From: Rhodocytophaga rosea
GTDB lineage: Bacteria > Bacteroidota > Bacteroidia > Cytophagales > 172606-1
Direction of reading: 5' to 3'
Length of the DNA: 64,000 bases
NCBI RefSeq assembly: GCF_010119975.1
Contig: NZ_CP048222.1
Span: 3,366,501 to 3,430,500 of the forward strand
The number at the start of each line of letters is the position of its first letter. Within the stretch, counting starts at the first letter, position 1. Below, in pieces: positions 54,646 to 63,698 of the stretch. The notes under the pieces are model-generated. The model was not told the origin of the DNA. It did no database searches and saw only the letters and a list, made by a program, of their open reading frames with translations. Made by a program: the position numbers and the translations under genes.

Positions 54646-55099
54646 GCTGTTCAGATCAGCAATTATCTTTCTGTGATTTTTTGATTATTAACCTTTTAGC
54701 AATTGATATAATTTCTATCTGTAGGTATCTACATTATTTTAAGGGTAAATTATGTAATTTTTTTGCAAAATCAGGAGTAATCCAGTTTTTAACATTCCAA
54801 ACATAGAACAAATATCTGCCTGCTGATATTTTACTACTGATTACTCCAGTCGTTCAAAATATGCTCTTAAATATAATAGATCTGCGGAATTATTGTCTGT
54901 TAGCAAGCCGTGAACAGAAAGTTTAGTAACTCCTTCTGCAAACCATTATAAGGGCAATCGGCAGAATATACCAAGTAAGTACTCAAAACCCATAAGTGTA
55001 TGTGCTTAAATACATATGTAGGGTAATACCAGATAAACACCTTCCCATTTTTGCTTTTACCCCTACTTTTAAAAATAATTTTTTACAAGTAGTTCATTC
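54646..55099. other. 454-bp region upstream of the chemosensory operon
   Basis: AT-rich, no gene. GGAGTAATC (54774-54782) is repeated inverted at 54839-54847 with 56 bp between, which may form a long-range hairpin or be two sites for one regulator. The operon promoter should lie in the last 150 bp, but I see no full TTG-N19-TAnnTTTG match. Confidence 0.45.
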
Positions 55100-55846
55100 A
55101 TGGTTATTGCACTGGTTAATCAAAAAGGGGGCACTGGTAAAACAAGCTCTGCAGTAAACCTTGGAAGTGCGTTAGCCAGCTTACATAAAAAGATTCTGGT
55201 CGTTGACCTCGATCCACAGGGAAGCCTGACTTTTTCATTGGGTATACATAATACAAGCCAATCTCTGGCCTCTTTATTTTTAAATGAAGCAAGTGCAGAA
55301 GAGGTAATGGTAAGTAGAGAAGAAATGGATGTGATACCAGCTGATATTAGGCTGGCTGATATCGAAATAAGTTTATCACAATCGGCAGAAAGGGCATTTT
55401 TTCTGAGAAATATCCTCAGTAATCTTCCTCATTACGACCATATTCTGATTGACTGTCCGCCTTCGCTATCGTTGCTTACCATTAATGCGCTAACTGCAGC
55501 TAATCAGGTGATTATACCTTTACAAATGGAAGTGTTGAGTATAAAAGGCTTACATCAAATATTACAAACTGTTGAAAAAGTGAATCTGGCTTTTCAACAC
55601 CAGCTGCAAATACTGGGTGTATTGCCGGTAATGATAGACAGCCGAAAAAATCTGAATGGGGAAGTACTCAGCTATATTAAGCAACATTACCCGGTAAACT
55701 TATTTCAAACGCATATCCGCACCAATGTAAAAGCCTCTGAAGCACCTTCGTTCGGAAAAAGTGTAATCGCTTATGCCCCACAATCTAATAGTGCCAGGGA
55801 TTATATGGCGCTTGCCAGTGAAATTGTCAATCTACATCATAATTAA
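55100..55846 (+). CDS. parA: ParA/Soj family ATPase of the chemosensory operon
   Basis: 248 residues. Deviant Walker A QKGGTGKTSSAVN (about 8-20) with the signature Lys, Walker A' LVVDLDPQGSLT (about 33-44), Walker B ILIDCPPSLSLLT (about 115-127). No ParB partner or parS-like site is nearby, and the next gene, 26 bp away, is a chemoreceptor, so this is not a chromosome or plasmid partition system. ParA-type ATPases position chemosensory arrays: PpfA of Rhodobacter sphaeroides for cytoplasmic clusters, ParC of Vibrio for polar ones. By analogy it should distribute the soluble array encoded downstream (inference). Confidence 0.9.
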   Translation: MVIALVNQKGGTGKTSSAVNLGSALASLHKKILVVDLDPQGSLTFSLGIHNTSQSLASLFLNEASAEEVMVSREEMDVIPADIRLADIEISLSQSAERAFFLRNILSNLPHYDHILIDCPPSLSLLTINALTAANQVIIPLQMEVLSIKGLHQILQTVEKVNLAFQHQLQILGVLPVMIDSRKNLNGEVLSYIKQHYPVNLFQTHIRTNVKASEAPSFGKSVIAYAPQSNSARDYMALASEIVNLHHN

Positions 55847-55872
55847 TTCAGAACTATTAAAATAATATCTGT

Positions 55873-58800
55873 ATGGCTTTAGGTAATAATATCAAAAAGG
55901 ACCAGTTGATTCCTGCCAATAATCAACCAGAAACGAAAAAGGGTGCAAAAAACAGCATGAAATCTTCGGTAAGTGTAGATGATCAATACTCGCAGATTCT
56001 GGAGGCCCTCAGCAAATCGCAGGCAGTTATTGAGTTCAACATGGATGGAACTGTTATTACAGCCAATGAAAATTTTCTGAATCTGCTTGGATATACACTC
56101 GCCGATGTAAAAGGTAAACATCACCGGATATTTTGCCAGGAAAACTATAGTAACAGTACGGCTTATAAAAAATTCTGGGAAAACTTAAATAAAGGCAGAT
56201 TTGATGCTGCCCAGTATAAGCGAATAGGTAAAGACGGAAAAGAAATATGGATTCAGGCAACCTACAATCCAATTTTGGATGGATCAGGAAAACCTTATAA
56301 AGTGGTAAAGTTTGCTACAGATATTACTGAGCAGAAAAAAATGGAGGCCGAAATTAATGAAGCCTCCGGACAATTAAAACGACAAGAAGCAGACTTGCAG
56401 CAGAACATGGAAAAACTGCAGGATATTCAGGAGGATATGAAACAAATCATTCGGGAATCTCAGGCTAAAGAACAGTATCTGAACGACCTGATCAATGTTT
56501 CTAAAGACTCTATTTTTACAGTAGACAGAGAATATAAAATAATTAGTTTTAATGAGACTTTAAAACATTCTTATACAAGTCTGGGCATAGATCTTCAGAA
56601 AGGGACTGACATGCTTCAAATCCTGGGTGAAGAAGAAAGAATCAAACTCATTGTTAATTATCAGAAAGCTTTTCAGGGGGAAACCATAGAAGTTACGCAG
56701 AGTTTTTCAACGAATAATGTTGAAAGCCATTATTTAATGACTTATAGTCCATTGCGTAATGAAAATGGAGACATAATAGCAGCAGCAGTATTCTCTAAAG
56801 ATATTTCTGCTTTGGTACAAGCTCAGAAGCAAGCTGAAAGTTTATTGAAGGAAGCCAGGCAACAGGCTGAAGAAATGAAAGCCCAGGAGGAAGAATTGCG
56901 GCAGAATATGGAAGAGGTACAAGCTACTCAGGACGAAATGGCCCGCAAACAAATTGAGTTAGATGGCCAGATTGCTGCGCTGAACAATGCAGCCATTGTA
57001 TCTGAAGTAGATTTGAAAGGCCATATTCTTGCCGTAAACGACGAGTTCTGCCGGTTAGCTAAATACACCAGAGAAGAACTCATTGGCCAGAAGCAAAGTA
57101 TAGTGCGCCACCCAGATATGCCAGGTGCTGTTTTCGATGATTTGTGGGCAACCATTACCAAAGGCAAAGTATGGAGAGGCGAAGTAAAGAACAGAGCCAA
57201 AGACGGTTCGCACTACTGGGTAGCCGCTACCATTACTCCGGTGCTCAATGAAAACGGCAGGCCGGTTAAGTACATCGGTGTTCGTTTCGATATCACGGCT
57301 CAAAAAGAACAGGAAGAAGAAATTAAGCGGAATATGCAGGAAATGGCCCGCAAACAAATTGAGTTAGATGGACAAATGGCAGCCTTGAATAATGCAGCCA
57401 TTGTATCTGAGGTAGATTTGAAAGGCAACATATTAGCCGTAAACGATGAGTTCTGCCGGTTAGCTAAATACACCAGAGAAGAACTCATTGGCCAGAAGCA
57501 AAGTATAGTGCGCCACCCAGATATGCCAAGTGCTGTTTTCGATGATCTGTGGGCAACCATTACCAAAGGCAAGGTATGGAGAGGCGAAGTGAAGAATCGG
57601 GCTAAAGATGGTTCTCATTATTGGGTAGCCGCTACCATTACCCCTGTGTTGAATGAAAACGGCAGGCCGGTTAAGTACATCGGTGTTCGTTTCGATACTA
57701 CTGCTCAAAAAGAACAAGAGGTAAAAATTAAGGATAATGTAGAGCAGATGCAAAAAGCGGTAGATATGCAAAAAGCAAATCTGCTTGGCTTTGAACAGGC
57801 TACCAAATTTATCCAGGAGCTTACTATAGGTAATTTCAATTCGCAGATGAATGTAGCAGGCCTGGAAATTGATGAAAATGTATCAGGAGTGATTAGTAAT
57901 CTGAATTCATTACGAAATACACTAAAAGAGATCATAAGTGAAGTAAATCAGGTAGTTAAACTCGCCGGCGAAGAAGGTAAACTGAATGCCCGTTTGAATG
58001 TAAAAGAAAACAAAGGCGAGTGGAAAGTATTACTCGACTCTATGAACCTGTTATTGGCTTCTATTTCCGAACCGGTTCTTGAATTTAATTCGATCATTGC
58101 TGAAATGGCCAAGGGAGACCTCACCAACAAATTCCAGATGAAGGTGAACGGAGATATTCTTAATATGGCTAGTTCGCTCAATACAGCTATTACTAACCTG
58201 AGTGACTTGCTAAGTACGATTGGATTGAGTTCAGATGTAGTAGCAGATTCATCTAAAGGCATGATGAAAAAGAGCGAAAGCATGAAGAATAATACAACTG
58301 AAGTAGCTTCTGCTATTTCGCAAATGGCTAAAGGCGCCCAGGAACAAGCTATTAAAACAGATGCCTCTTCTAAACTTGTGGAGGAAGTATTAAGATCTGC
58401 CAATACGATGGAACAGAAAGCCAATGTGATTAATAAAGCGGCTGAAAAAGGGCAGAAAGGCTCAGAAGATGGACTAAAAATCGTAAAACGACTGGTAGAA
58501 AACATGGGTGAAATCGGGGAATCTGCCAAGAAAACGTCTGGTTCGATTGATATTCTTACCCAGCGTGCGGAAGAGATTGCCAGAACCCTGAATGTAATTA
58601 CAGATATTGCAGCTCAAACTAATTTACTGGCACTGAATGCGGCCATTGAAGCTGCCAGAGCTGGAGATGCAGGCAGAGGTTTTGCCGTAGTAGCTGAAGA
58701 GATCCGGAAGCTGGCGGAAGATTCCAGAAGGTCGGCAGTAGATATTGAGAAGATCATTAAAGATGTACAGAAGGATACACTGGCAGCCGGTAAAGCCATA

Positions 58801-59139
58801 GAAACCATGCATTCAAGTGTAAAAATGGGGGATAATGCTTCCAAAGAGGCCGAATCTATTTTCCAGGAAATTGCCAAGTCGAGCAATGAAACCTTTAGTT
58901 TCTCCAAGGAAATTCAGGAAGCTACTTCTGAACAGAAATCTTCTATCAGTGCGGTGGTGAAAAACATTGAGCAAATAGTAGTGGTAGCTGAAGAAACAGC
59001 AGCCGGTACACAGCAGGTAGCCAGTTCCTCTCAACAGTTGAACCAGGGTATGAATGATATTACCGAGGCAAGTGCCAAGTTATCGCAGGTAGCCGCTGAA
59101 TTACAGACAGGTGTAAGCAAATTTAAACTAAAAAAGTAA
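55873..59139 (+). CDS. Soluble methyl-accepting chemotaxis protein with four PAS domains
   Basis: 1088 residues with no transmembrane segment or signal peptide. PAS1 about 35-155, PAS2 about 195-320, a coiled coil ([22 protein letters not shown] in part), PAS3 about 365-485, PAS4 about 500-620. PAS3 and PAS4 are nearly identical and are the Aer type ([19 protein letters not shown], [15 protein letters not shown]). A HAMP-like stretch (about 640-790) follows, then the signalling hairpin with tip [20 protein letters not shown] (about 912-931) and [20 protein letters not shown]. No C-terminal pentapeptide for CheR docking. It should sense an intracellular cue such as redox state or a small ligand and signal to the CheW/CheA encoded downstream. 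Confidence 0.93.
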   Translation: MALGNNIKKDQLIPANNQPETKKGAKNSMKSSVSVDDQYSQILEALSKSQAVIEFNMDGTVITANENFLNLLGYTLADVKGKHHRIFCQENYSNSTAYKKFWENLNKGRFDAAQYKRIGKDGKEIWIQATYNPILDGSGKPYKVVKFATDITEQKKMEAEINEASGQLKRQEADLQQNMEKLQDIQEDMKQIIRESQAKEQYLNDLINVSKDSIFTVDREYKIISFNETLKHSYTSLGIDLQKGTDMLQILGEEERIKLIVNYQKAFQGETIEVTQSFSTNNVESHYLMTYSPLRNENGDIIAAAVFSKDISALVQAQKQAESLLKEARQQAEEMKAQEEELRQNMEEVQATQDEMARKQIELDGQIAALNNAAIVSEVDLKGHILAVNDEFCRLAKYTREELIGQKQSIVRHPDMPGAVFDDLWATITKGKVWRGEVKNRAKDGSHYWVAATITPVLNENGRPVKYIGVRFDITAQKEQEEEIKRNMQEMARKQIELDGQMAALNNAAIVSEVDLKGNILAVNDEFCRLAKYTREELIGQKQSIVRHPDMPSAVFDDLWATITKGKVWRGEVKNRAKDGSHYWVAATITPVLNENGRPVKYIGVRFDTTAQKEQEVKIKDNVEQMQKAVDMQKANLLGFEQATKFIQELTIGNFNSQMNVAGLEIDENVSGVISNLNSLRNTLKEIISEVNQVVKLAGEEGKLNARLNVKENKGEWKVLLDSMNLLLASISEPVLEFNSIIAEMAKGDLTNKFQMKVNGDILNMASSLNTAITNLSDLLSTIGLSSDVVADSSKGMMKKSESMKNNTTEVASAISQMAKGAQEQAIKTDASSKLVEEVLRSANTMEQKANVINKAAEKGQKGSEDGLKIVKRLVENMGEIGESAKKTSGSIDILTQRAEEIARTLNVITDIAAQTNLLALNAAIEAARAGDAGRGFAVVAEEIRKLAEDSRRSAVDIEKIIKDVQKDTLAAGKAIETMHSSVKMGDNASKEAESIFQEIAKSSNETFSFSKEIQEATSEQKSSISAVVKNIEQIVVVAEETAAGTQQVASSSQQLNQGMNDITEASAKLSQVAAELQTGVSKFKLKK
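56941..57750 (+). repeat. In-frame tandem duplication of a PAS module, period 405 bp
   Basis: The copy starting at 56941 (GCCCGCAAACAAATTGAG) recurs at 57346. The unit is 135 codons long and covers a short coiled coil plus a whole PAS domain. The DNA of the two copies is almost the same over long stretches, so the duplication is recent or kept alike by gene conversion. The second copy differs in a few codons, for example D-M-P-S for D-M-P-G and G-N-I for G-H-I. Confidence 0.9.
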
Positions 59140-59157
59140 GCGATTGACTTAAGCAAT

Positions 59158-59241
59158 GGTATCAGGCCTCTTCCAGTACAAAAAGAGTCCTGATACCAAT
59201 AGCTAAAATTTAGCTTCATACCAATGAATGAATTATTCATT
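59158..59241 (+). promoter_or_regulatory. Cluster of three inverted repeats between the chemoreceptor and cheW
   Basis: First hairpin: GGTATCAGG-C-CTCTT with AAGAG-T-CCTGATACC (59158-59197), 14 pairs with one internal mismatch. Second: AGCTAAA-A-TTTAGCT (59201-59215). Third: AATGAAT with ATTCATT (59223-59241). None is followed by a T-run. They fill most of the 118-bp gap and may act as a processing or partial termination signal that lowers cheW and later genes relative to the receptor. Confidence 0.55.
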
Positions 59242-59257
59242 TAACTAGAGCGGAATT

Positions 59258-59782
59258 ATGGAAATCAAAGAAGAAGGTATAGTCACAAAGGCAAGTTCAC
59301 ATAAAGAGAATGAAAAGTTTAACCGGCATCAACTTATTGTTTTTAAACAAGGCAATGAGGAGTATGGCCTGGCAATAGATCAGATTAAGGAAGTAGTGCT
59401 AACCCCAAAAATTACAAAAATGCCGCAGACACCGCATTATGTGAAAGGAGTAGCTAACATCCGGGGAAATATCATTGCCATCATTGATCTGGAAGAAAAG
59501 TTTGGTATCACTGACAAAAATACAGAAATCAATACTGAAGGAAAGTATACCCTGGTAGTTGCCAGCGAAGAGTTTAAGGTAGGTATTCTGGTAAAGGAAG
59601 TACCTAATACTCTGGCTGTTTCTCAATCAGATATTGATGAAACTGTTAATATAATTCAGGATGAAATACAGGAGAGTAATTATATCAAAGGAATTGTAAA
59701 AGTAAATAACCGGCTGATCATTCTGATTGATATCTATCAAATTATGAGCAAACAAGAGTTAAACCAGGTAATCCGGAAATAA
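59258..59782 (+). CDS. cheW: CheW-type coupling protein
   Basis: 174 residues, one CheW domain from about residue 25. Core motifs: VFKQGNEEYGLAIDQIKEVV, KMPQTPHYVKGVANIRGNIIAIIDLEEKFG in two parts (PxxPxYVKGVANIRG is the typical CheW turn), and VNNRLIILIDIYQIMSK at the end. A 20-residue charged N-terminal extension precedes the domain. It links the receptor to CheA in the array. Spacing to cheD is 20 bp, so the genes are co-translated or co-transcribed. Confidence 0.95.
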   Translation: MEIKEEGIVTKASSHKENEKFNRHQLIVFKQGNEEYGLAIDQIKEVVLTPKITKMPQTPHYVKGVANIRGNIIAIIDLEEKFGITDKNTEINTEGKYTLVVASEEFKVGILVKEVPNTLAVSQSDIDETVNIIQDEIQESNYIKGIVKVNNRLIILIDIYQIMSKQELNQVIRK

Positions 59783-59802
59783 GGCATATTAAGTTGTTTG
59801 AT

Positions 59803-60297
59803 ATGAATCTGACTAGCGGAGAAAATACAATCAGAGAATTTGTGCTGCAAATGGGAGATATAAAAGTATCTGCTGGGTCAGGTATTTTTACCTGTTTTGG
59901 CCTTGGTTCTTGCGTAGGTTTATTTCTGCATGATAGAGTTCATAAGATTGGCGGTGGCGCTCACATTATGTTTCCTGATTATCATGCCCGTACCGTGATA
60001 CAGGCAAAATCCTACTATGCTGAACCTGCTATCGAAGAAGTGCTTAAGCAGATGAAAGAGGCTGGTGCTGATCTTGAAAAGCTCCGGGCAAAATTAGTAG
60101 GAGGTGCACAAGTAATGGATGCCAAACTATTGGACATGGGTTTTCAAAACACGCATGCTATAAGAAACGCTTTAACCAGGTATAAAATTTATATCGCTGC
60201 TGCGGATTTAGGAGGATATACCAGCCGGACAGCCAGATTCAAAATCGCCGATGGAAGCCTGTCAGTAACCTCACAAACAAATACATATATAATTTAA
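59803..60297 (+). CDS. cheD: Chemoreceptor glutamine deamidase CheD
   Basis: 164 residues from ATG 59803; a TTG three codons upstream is less likely. The catalytic Cys37 is in FGLGSCVGLFLHD and His54 in GGGAHIMFPD, the CheD dyad, with the conserved Thr/Ser region in LVGGAQVMDAKL and THAIRNAL further on. CheD deamidates glutamines on the receptor helices and adjusts adaptation. Its presence suggests that the soluble receptor is under adaptational control together with CheB and CheR of the same operon. Confidence 0.94.
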   Translation: MNLTSGENTIREFVLQMGDIKVSAGSGIFTCFGLGSCVGLFLHDRVHKIGGGAHIMFPDYHARTVIQAKSYYAEPAIEEVLKQMKEAGADLEKLRAKLVGGAQVMDAKLLDMGFQNTHAIRNALTRYKIYIAAADLGGYTSRTARFKIADGSLSVTSQTNTYII

Positions 60298-60317
60298 TCA
60301 ATTTAATTCGAATCAGC

Positions 60318-60683
60318 ATGGCAAAAAATGTTTTAATCGTAGATGATTCTCTTTTTATGAGAGCTGTGATCAAAGATGCACTGGAAAAGGCAGGATACCA
60401 GGTAGTAGGCGAAGCAGCCACAGGTGAAGCAGCTATTGATCTGGCTCTGGAACTCAACCCGGATGTGGTAACGCTTGATAACATTCTGCCGGATATGGTA
60501 GGCACAGATATACTAAAAGTATATAAGCAGGAAAAACTTCCGGCCAAAGTGATTCTCATCAGCGCTGTAGGTCAGGAGTCGGTAATTGAAGAAGGGATGA
60601 GCCTGGGAGCCAGTGCTTACATTGTAAAACCTTTTACATCAGAGCAGCTGGTGCAGTCTATCGAAAAATCATTTACCAGTTAA
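60318..60683 (+). CDS. cheY: CheY-type single-domain response regulator
   Basis: 121 residues, one receiver domain. Acidic pocket D9-D10 in IVDDSLFMR, phospho-acceptor Asp54 in VTLDNILPDM, the Ser of ILISAVGQ and the Lys of AYIVKPFTS. It receives phosphate from CheA. With no flagellar genes visible it could act on gliding, pili or another output. It lies 20 bp after cheD and 16 bp before cheB. Confidence 0.94.
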   Translation: MAKNVLIVDDSLFMRAVIKDALEKAGYQVVGEAATGEAAIDLALELNPDVVTLDNILPDMVGTDILKVYKQEKLPAKVILISAVGQESVIEEGMSLGASAYIVKPFTSEQLVQSIEKSFTS

Positions 60684-60699
60684 ATAATCCCTTATCCTA

Positions 60700-61737
60700 G
60701 TGTCCGGTAAAATAAAAGTATTGTTGATTGAAGATTCCGGGCTGATGCGTCTGATTATCTCTGATATTTTGCGGACAGATAAAGACATAGAAATTGTAGA
60801 TACAGCAGAAAATGGCAAAGATGGGGTAGAAAAAACGCTGAAGCATACACCTGATGTGGTGGTTACCGACTTAGTAATGCCATATTATGATGGAGTATAT
60901 GCTGTAAAGCACATCATGAAACAGAAGCCTACACCCATTGTAGTGCTTAGCAGCCTTGGTAAAGCCGATCCGATAGTATTTGATGCTTTAAAAGAAGGTG
61001 CCGTCGATTTTATAGACAAACCCAAAGAAAAGGTAATTTCTAATATACGTGACGTAAATCATGTGCTGATAGAGGCAGTAAAAGCAGCTCAGAAAGCAAA
61101 TGTTATGGCTTTACCCAAGCAGGATAAAACTATTACTCATGTCCATACTTTTGATACGCAGCTCAATTACGACGTAATAGCCATGGGTGCTTCTACCGGT
61201 GGCCCGGGTGCTGTGGAAAAAGTAATAGATAAATTACCGGCTAATTTGTCCATACCAGTGGTGATTGCCCAGCATATGCCGGAGCGTTTTCTGGAATCGT
61301 TTGCTAAAAGGCTGGATATACTGACACCATTGAAGGTTAAACTTGCTGAAAAAGGCGAGCTTCTCACTGGCGGAACAGTATATATTGTTCCGGGTAATAG
61401 CAATACCAAAGTAGGACGGGATGCTTTTACAGGTAAAATAACTTTCTCCTTTACCAAACGTGAGTTTAGGGAATTTAACTATCCTTCGGTTGATTGCTTG
61501 TTTTTATCAATTGCAGAAACCTATGCCAGCAAAGCCATTGGTGTTATTCTCACTGGCATGGGAAAAGATGGCACAGAAGGAATGAAAGCTATTTACGAAG
61601 CTGGTGGTTATACCATTGCCCAGGATGAGGCGTCGTCAGTAGTATACGGTATGCCCAAAAGCGCTCTTGAAAGTGGTGTGATAAAAAAATCTGTTCCCAT
61701 ATACGACATTTCCTCTTTTATTATCGGATGTCTGTAG
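60700..61737 (+). CDS. cheB: Chemotaxis protein-glutamate methylesterase CheB
   Basis: 345 residues starting at GTG. Receiver domain about 5-125 with E11-D12 and phospho-acceptor Asp57 in VVVTDLVMPYYDG. Methylesterase domain about 155-340 with the catalytic Ser165 in GASTGGPGAVEKV, His in IAQHMPERF and Asp in LTGMGKDGTEGMK. It removes methyl groups from receptor glutamates and can itself be phosphorylated by CheA. It follows cheY by 16 bp and precedes cheA by 16 bp. Confidence 0.95.
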   Translation: MSGKIKVLLIEDSGLMRLIISDILRTDKDIEIVDTAENGKDGVEKTLKHTPDVVVTDLVMPYYDGVYAVKHIMKQKPTPIVVLSSLGKADPIVFDALKEGAVDFIDKPKEKVISNIRDVNHVLIEAVKAAQKANVMALPKQDKTITHVHTFDTQLNYDVIAMGASTGGPGAVEKVIDKLPANLSIPVVIAQHMPERFLESFAKRLDILTPLKVKLAEKGELLTGGTVYIVPGNSNTKVGRDAFTGKITFSFTKREFREFNYPSVDCLFLSIAETYASKAIGVILTGMGKDGTEGMKAIYEAGGYTIAQDEASSVVYGMPKSALESGVIKKSVPIYDISSFIIGCL

Positions 61738-61753
61738 TTTAAATTTTCATTAT

Positions 61754-63646
61754 ATGGATTCCAAAGAAGAAGAATACAGGGAAATATTTCTGGCCGAAGC
61801 CCTAGAAAATTATGAAGAGCTCAACCGCCTGATAACAGAACTGGAAAAAAATACTTCCAACAAGAATGCTATCAATGCAATTTTCCGGATTACCCATACC
61901 CTTAAAGGAAATGCGGCCGGAATGGGCTTTGAAGATATTACTAAAATGTCGCATACGCTGGAGGACTTATTTGTAGAAATCCGGGAGGGTAAATTGCAGG
62001 TAGATGCAGCTATTTTTACAGATATATTTAAAGCCATAGATACACTTGGCGCTTTGATCGATGCCCTCAAAACTGGAAAAACAGTTCGCTACCTGGGTAT
62101 CAAAACCAAGCTGGAAGTTATTTTGAAAAAAGCCGCTGAAGCTGGCATGCCATTATCCACCAATGATAATCACGATTCTCAGAAGAAAAACACAGATCAA
62201 AATCAAATAAAGCAGCAGGTTGAAAATACAATTCCTAATGAAGACCGAGTTGTTAACAATGAACCTGAAAAAATAGCCACAGAAATAGCATCAGATCCAT
62301 TAAATCAGCAAGTGCTGGAAAATACCCAGGCATTATTAGATGATATTTTTGCTGCTAAAGAAATTTTGACCTCTGAAAAATCAGCTGAAGCAGATACGGT
62401 AGACACCAAACTTACTTTCTCTGACCTGGTGCAAGTGCCGGTAAAAAAACTGGATAACCTGCTTAATCTGGTAAGTGAGCTTACCATAGAACGGGACCGG
62501 ATTATAGCCATGAATTCCAATGGATTTAGCCGCAATGAATATTCCCGTTTGCAAAGAATATCCTCAGACCTGCAATATTCTGTGATGGATGTACGCCTGG
62601 TGCAGGTGGGGTTTCTATTCAATAAATTCCATAGAGTAGTCAGGGATGCAGCCGCTCTGGAACACAAAAAAGTAACTCTTAAACTTGAAGGCACCGATGC
62701 TGAGATTGACCGGAATGTCCTGCAAATTATTAGCGATTCTCTTATTCACTTAATCCGCAATTCGGTTGGGCATGGTATTGAAACGCCTGAGGAACGCAAA
62801 AAGGCAGGCAAATCAGAAACTGGTACCGTTACTTTGCGTGCCAGCAACGAGAGTGATGCAGTTATAATAGAAATTATAGATGATGGGAAAGGCATTGACT
62901 CCCGCATTATCAAAAAGAAAGCCATTGACAAAGGACTTGTTTCCAAAGAAACAGCCGATACCATGTCGGAGGCAGATATTATCATGTTCATTTTTGAGCC
63001 TGGTTTTTCGAGTGCTGAGCAGGTTACAGCTATTTCGGGGCGTGGCGTTGGTATGGATGTAGTAAAGCGGGCGCTGGACTCTATTAGCGGCAATATAAGC
63101 GTATTTACAGCTGTTGGCAAAGGTTCTACCATCAGATTATCGCTGCCCTCTTCTATGGCTGTTAAAGGAACTTTATTGTTTGAACTGGATAAATCGGAAT
63201 ATGCTATTCCACTTACCTATACGGAGGCAGTCGTTTCGTTATATAAATCTGATGTGCATAAAGCTGGTAATGGGCTCATTGCCACACATCTGGGTAAAAC
63301 TATTTCCATTGTTTTCCTCAAAGATTTGTTTTCTACAGCAGATTATTCACACCATTCGCAGAACACTATTTTCCACACCAGCTTCGATCAGGTTAATGCC
63401 AAAGAAAAACTGGCCATTATTATTGTTTCCTATAACAACCGCAAAGTAGGATTTGTGGTAGATAAACTTCTGCAACAAAAAGAAATTGTTGAAAAACCAT
63501 TGATGAAGCCTGTAGATCATGTAAAATTTATCAGTGGGGTAACTATTCTGGGAAATGGAAATATCTGCCTGGTGCTCAACATTGCCAATATTATCAGTTA
63601 TATTTTTAAAATCAGCAATACAATTGCCGGTAAAGCCCTCTGTTGA
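61754..63646 (+). CDS. cheA: Chemotaxis histidine kinase CheA lacking a clear P2 domain
   Basis: 630 residues. P1/HPt about 1-125 with the phospho-acceptor His48 in ITHTLKGNAAGMG. Then a low-complexity, Gln/Asn/Glu-rich linker (about 138-215) where P2 would be; no P2 fold is recognisable. P3 dimerisation about 218-285 (VQVPVKKLDNLLNLVSELTI), P4 ATPase about 290-475 with N-box HLIRNSVGHGIE (Asp replaced by Gly in the usual N-x-x-D-H), G1 DDGKGID and G2 GRGVGMDVVK. P5 CheW-like about 480-630. It autophosphorylates and feeds CheY and CheB. CheR follows. Confidence 0.94.
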   Translation: MDSKEEEYREIFLAEALENYEELNRLITELEKNTSNKNAINAIFRITHTLKGNAAGMGFEDITKMSHTLEDLFVEIREGKLQVDAAIFTDIFKAIDTLGALIDALKTGKTVRYLGIKTKLEVILKKAAEAGMPLSTNDNHDSQKKNTDQNQIKQQVENTIPNEDRVVNNEPEKIATEIASDPLNQQVLENTQALLDDIFAAKEILTSEKSAEADTVDTKLTFSDLVQVPVKKLDNLLNLVSELTIERDRIIAMNSNGFSRNEYSRLQRISSDLQYSVMDVRLVQVGFLFNKFHRVVRDAAALEHKKVTLKLEGTDAEIDRNVLQIISDSLIHLIRNSVGHGIETPEERKKAGKSETGTVTLRASNESDAVIIEIIDDGKGIDSRIIKKKAIDKGLVSKETADTMSEADIIMFIFEPGFSSAEQVTAISGRGVGMDVVKRALDSISGNISVFTAVGKGSTIRLSLPSSMAVKGTLLFELDKSEYAIPLTYTEAVVSLYKSDVHKAGNGLIATHLGKTISIVFLKDLFSTADYSHHSQNTIFHTSFDQVNAKEKLAIIIVSYNNRKVGFVVDKLLQQKEIVEKPLMKPVDHVKFISGVTILGNGNICLVLNIANIISYIFKISNTIAGKALC

Positions 63647-63698
63647 TAGTAAAAAATCAAACTGACTTGCCGAAGAACTATTTTTTAATCTTACATAC

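Noticed and set aside
55100-55846. ParA as evidence of a plasmid or integrative element
   Set aside because: No ParB, parS-like repeats, replication or integrase genes are near; it is the first gene of the chemosensory operon.
57055-57771. Two similar antisense reading frames of about 100 codons
   Set aside because: They lie opposite the duplicated PAS modules and resemble each other only because the sense DNA is duplicated.
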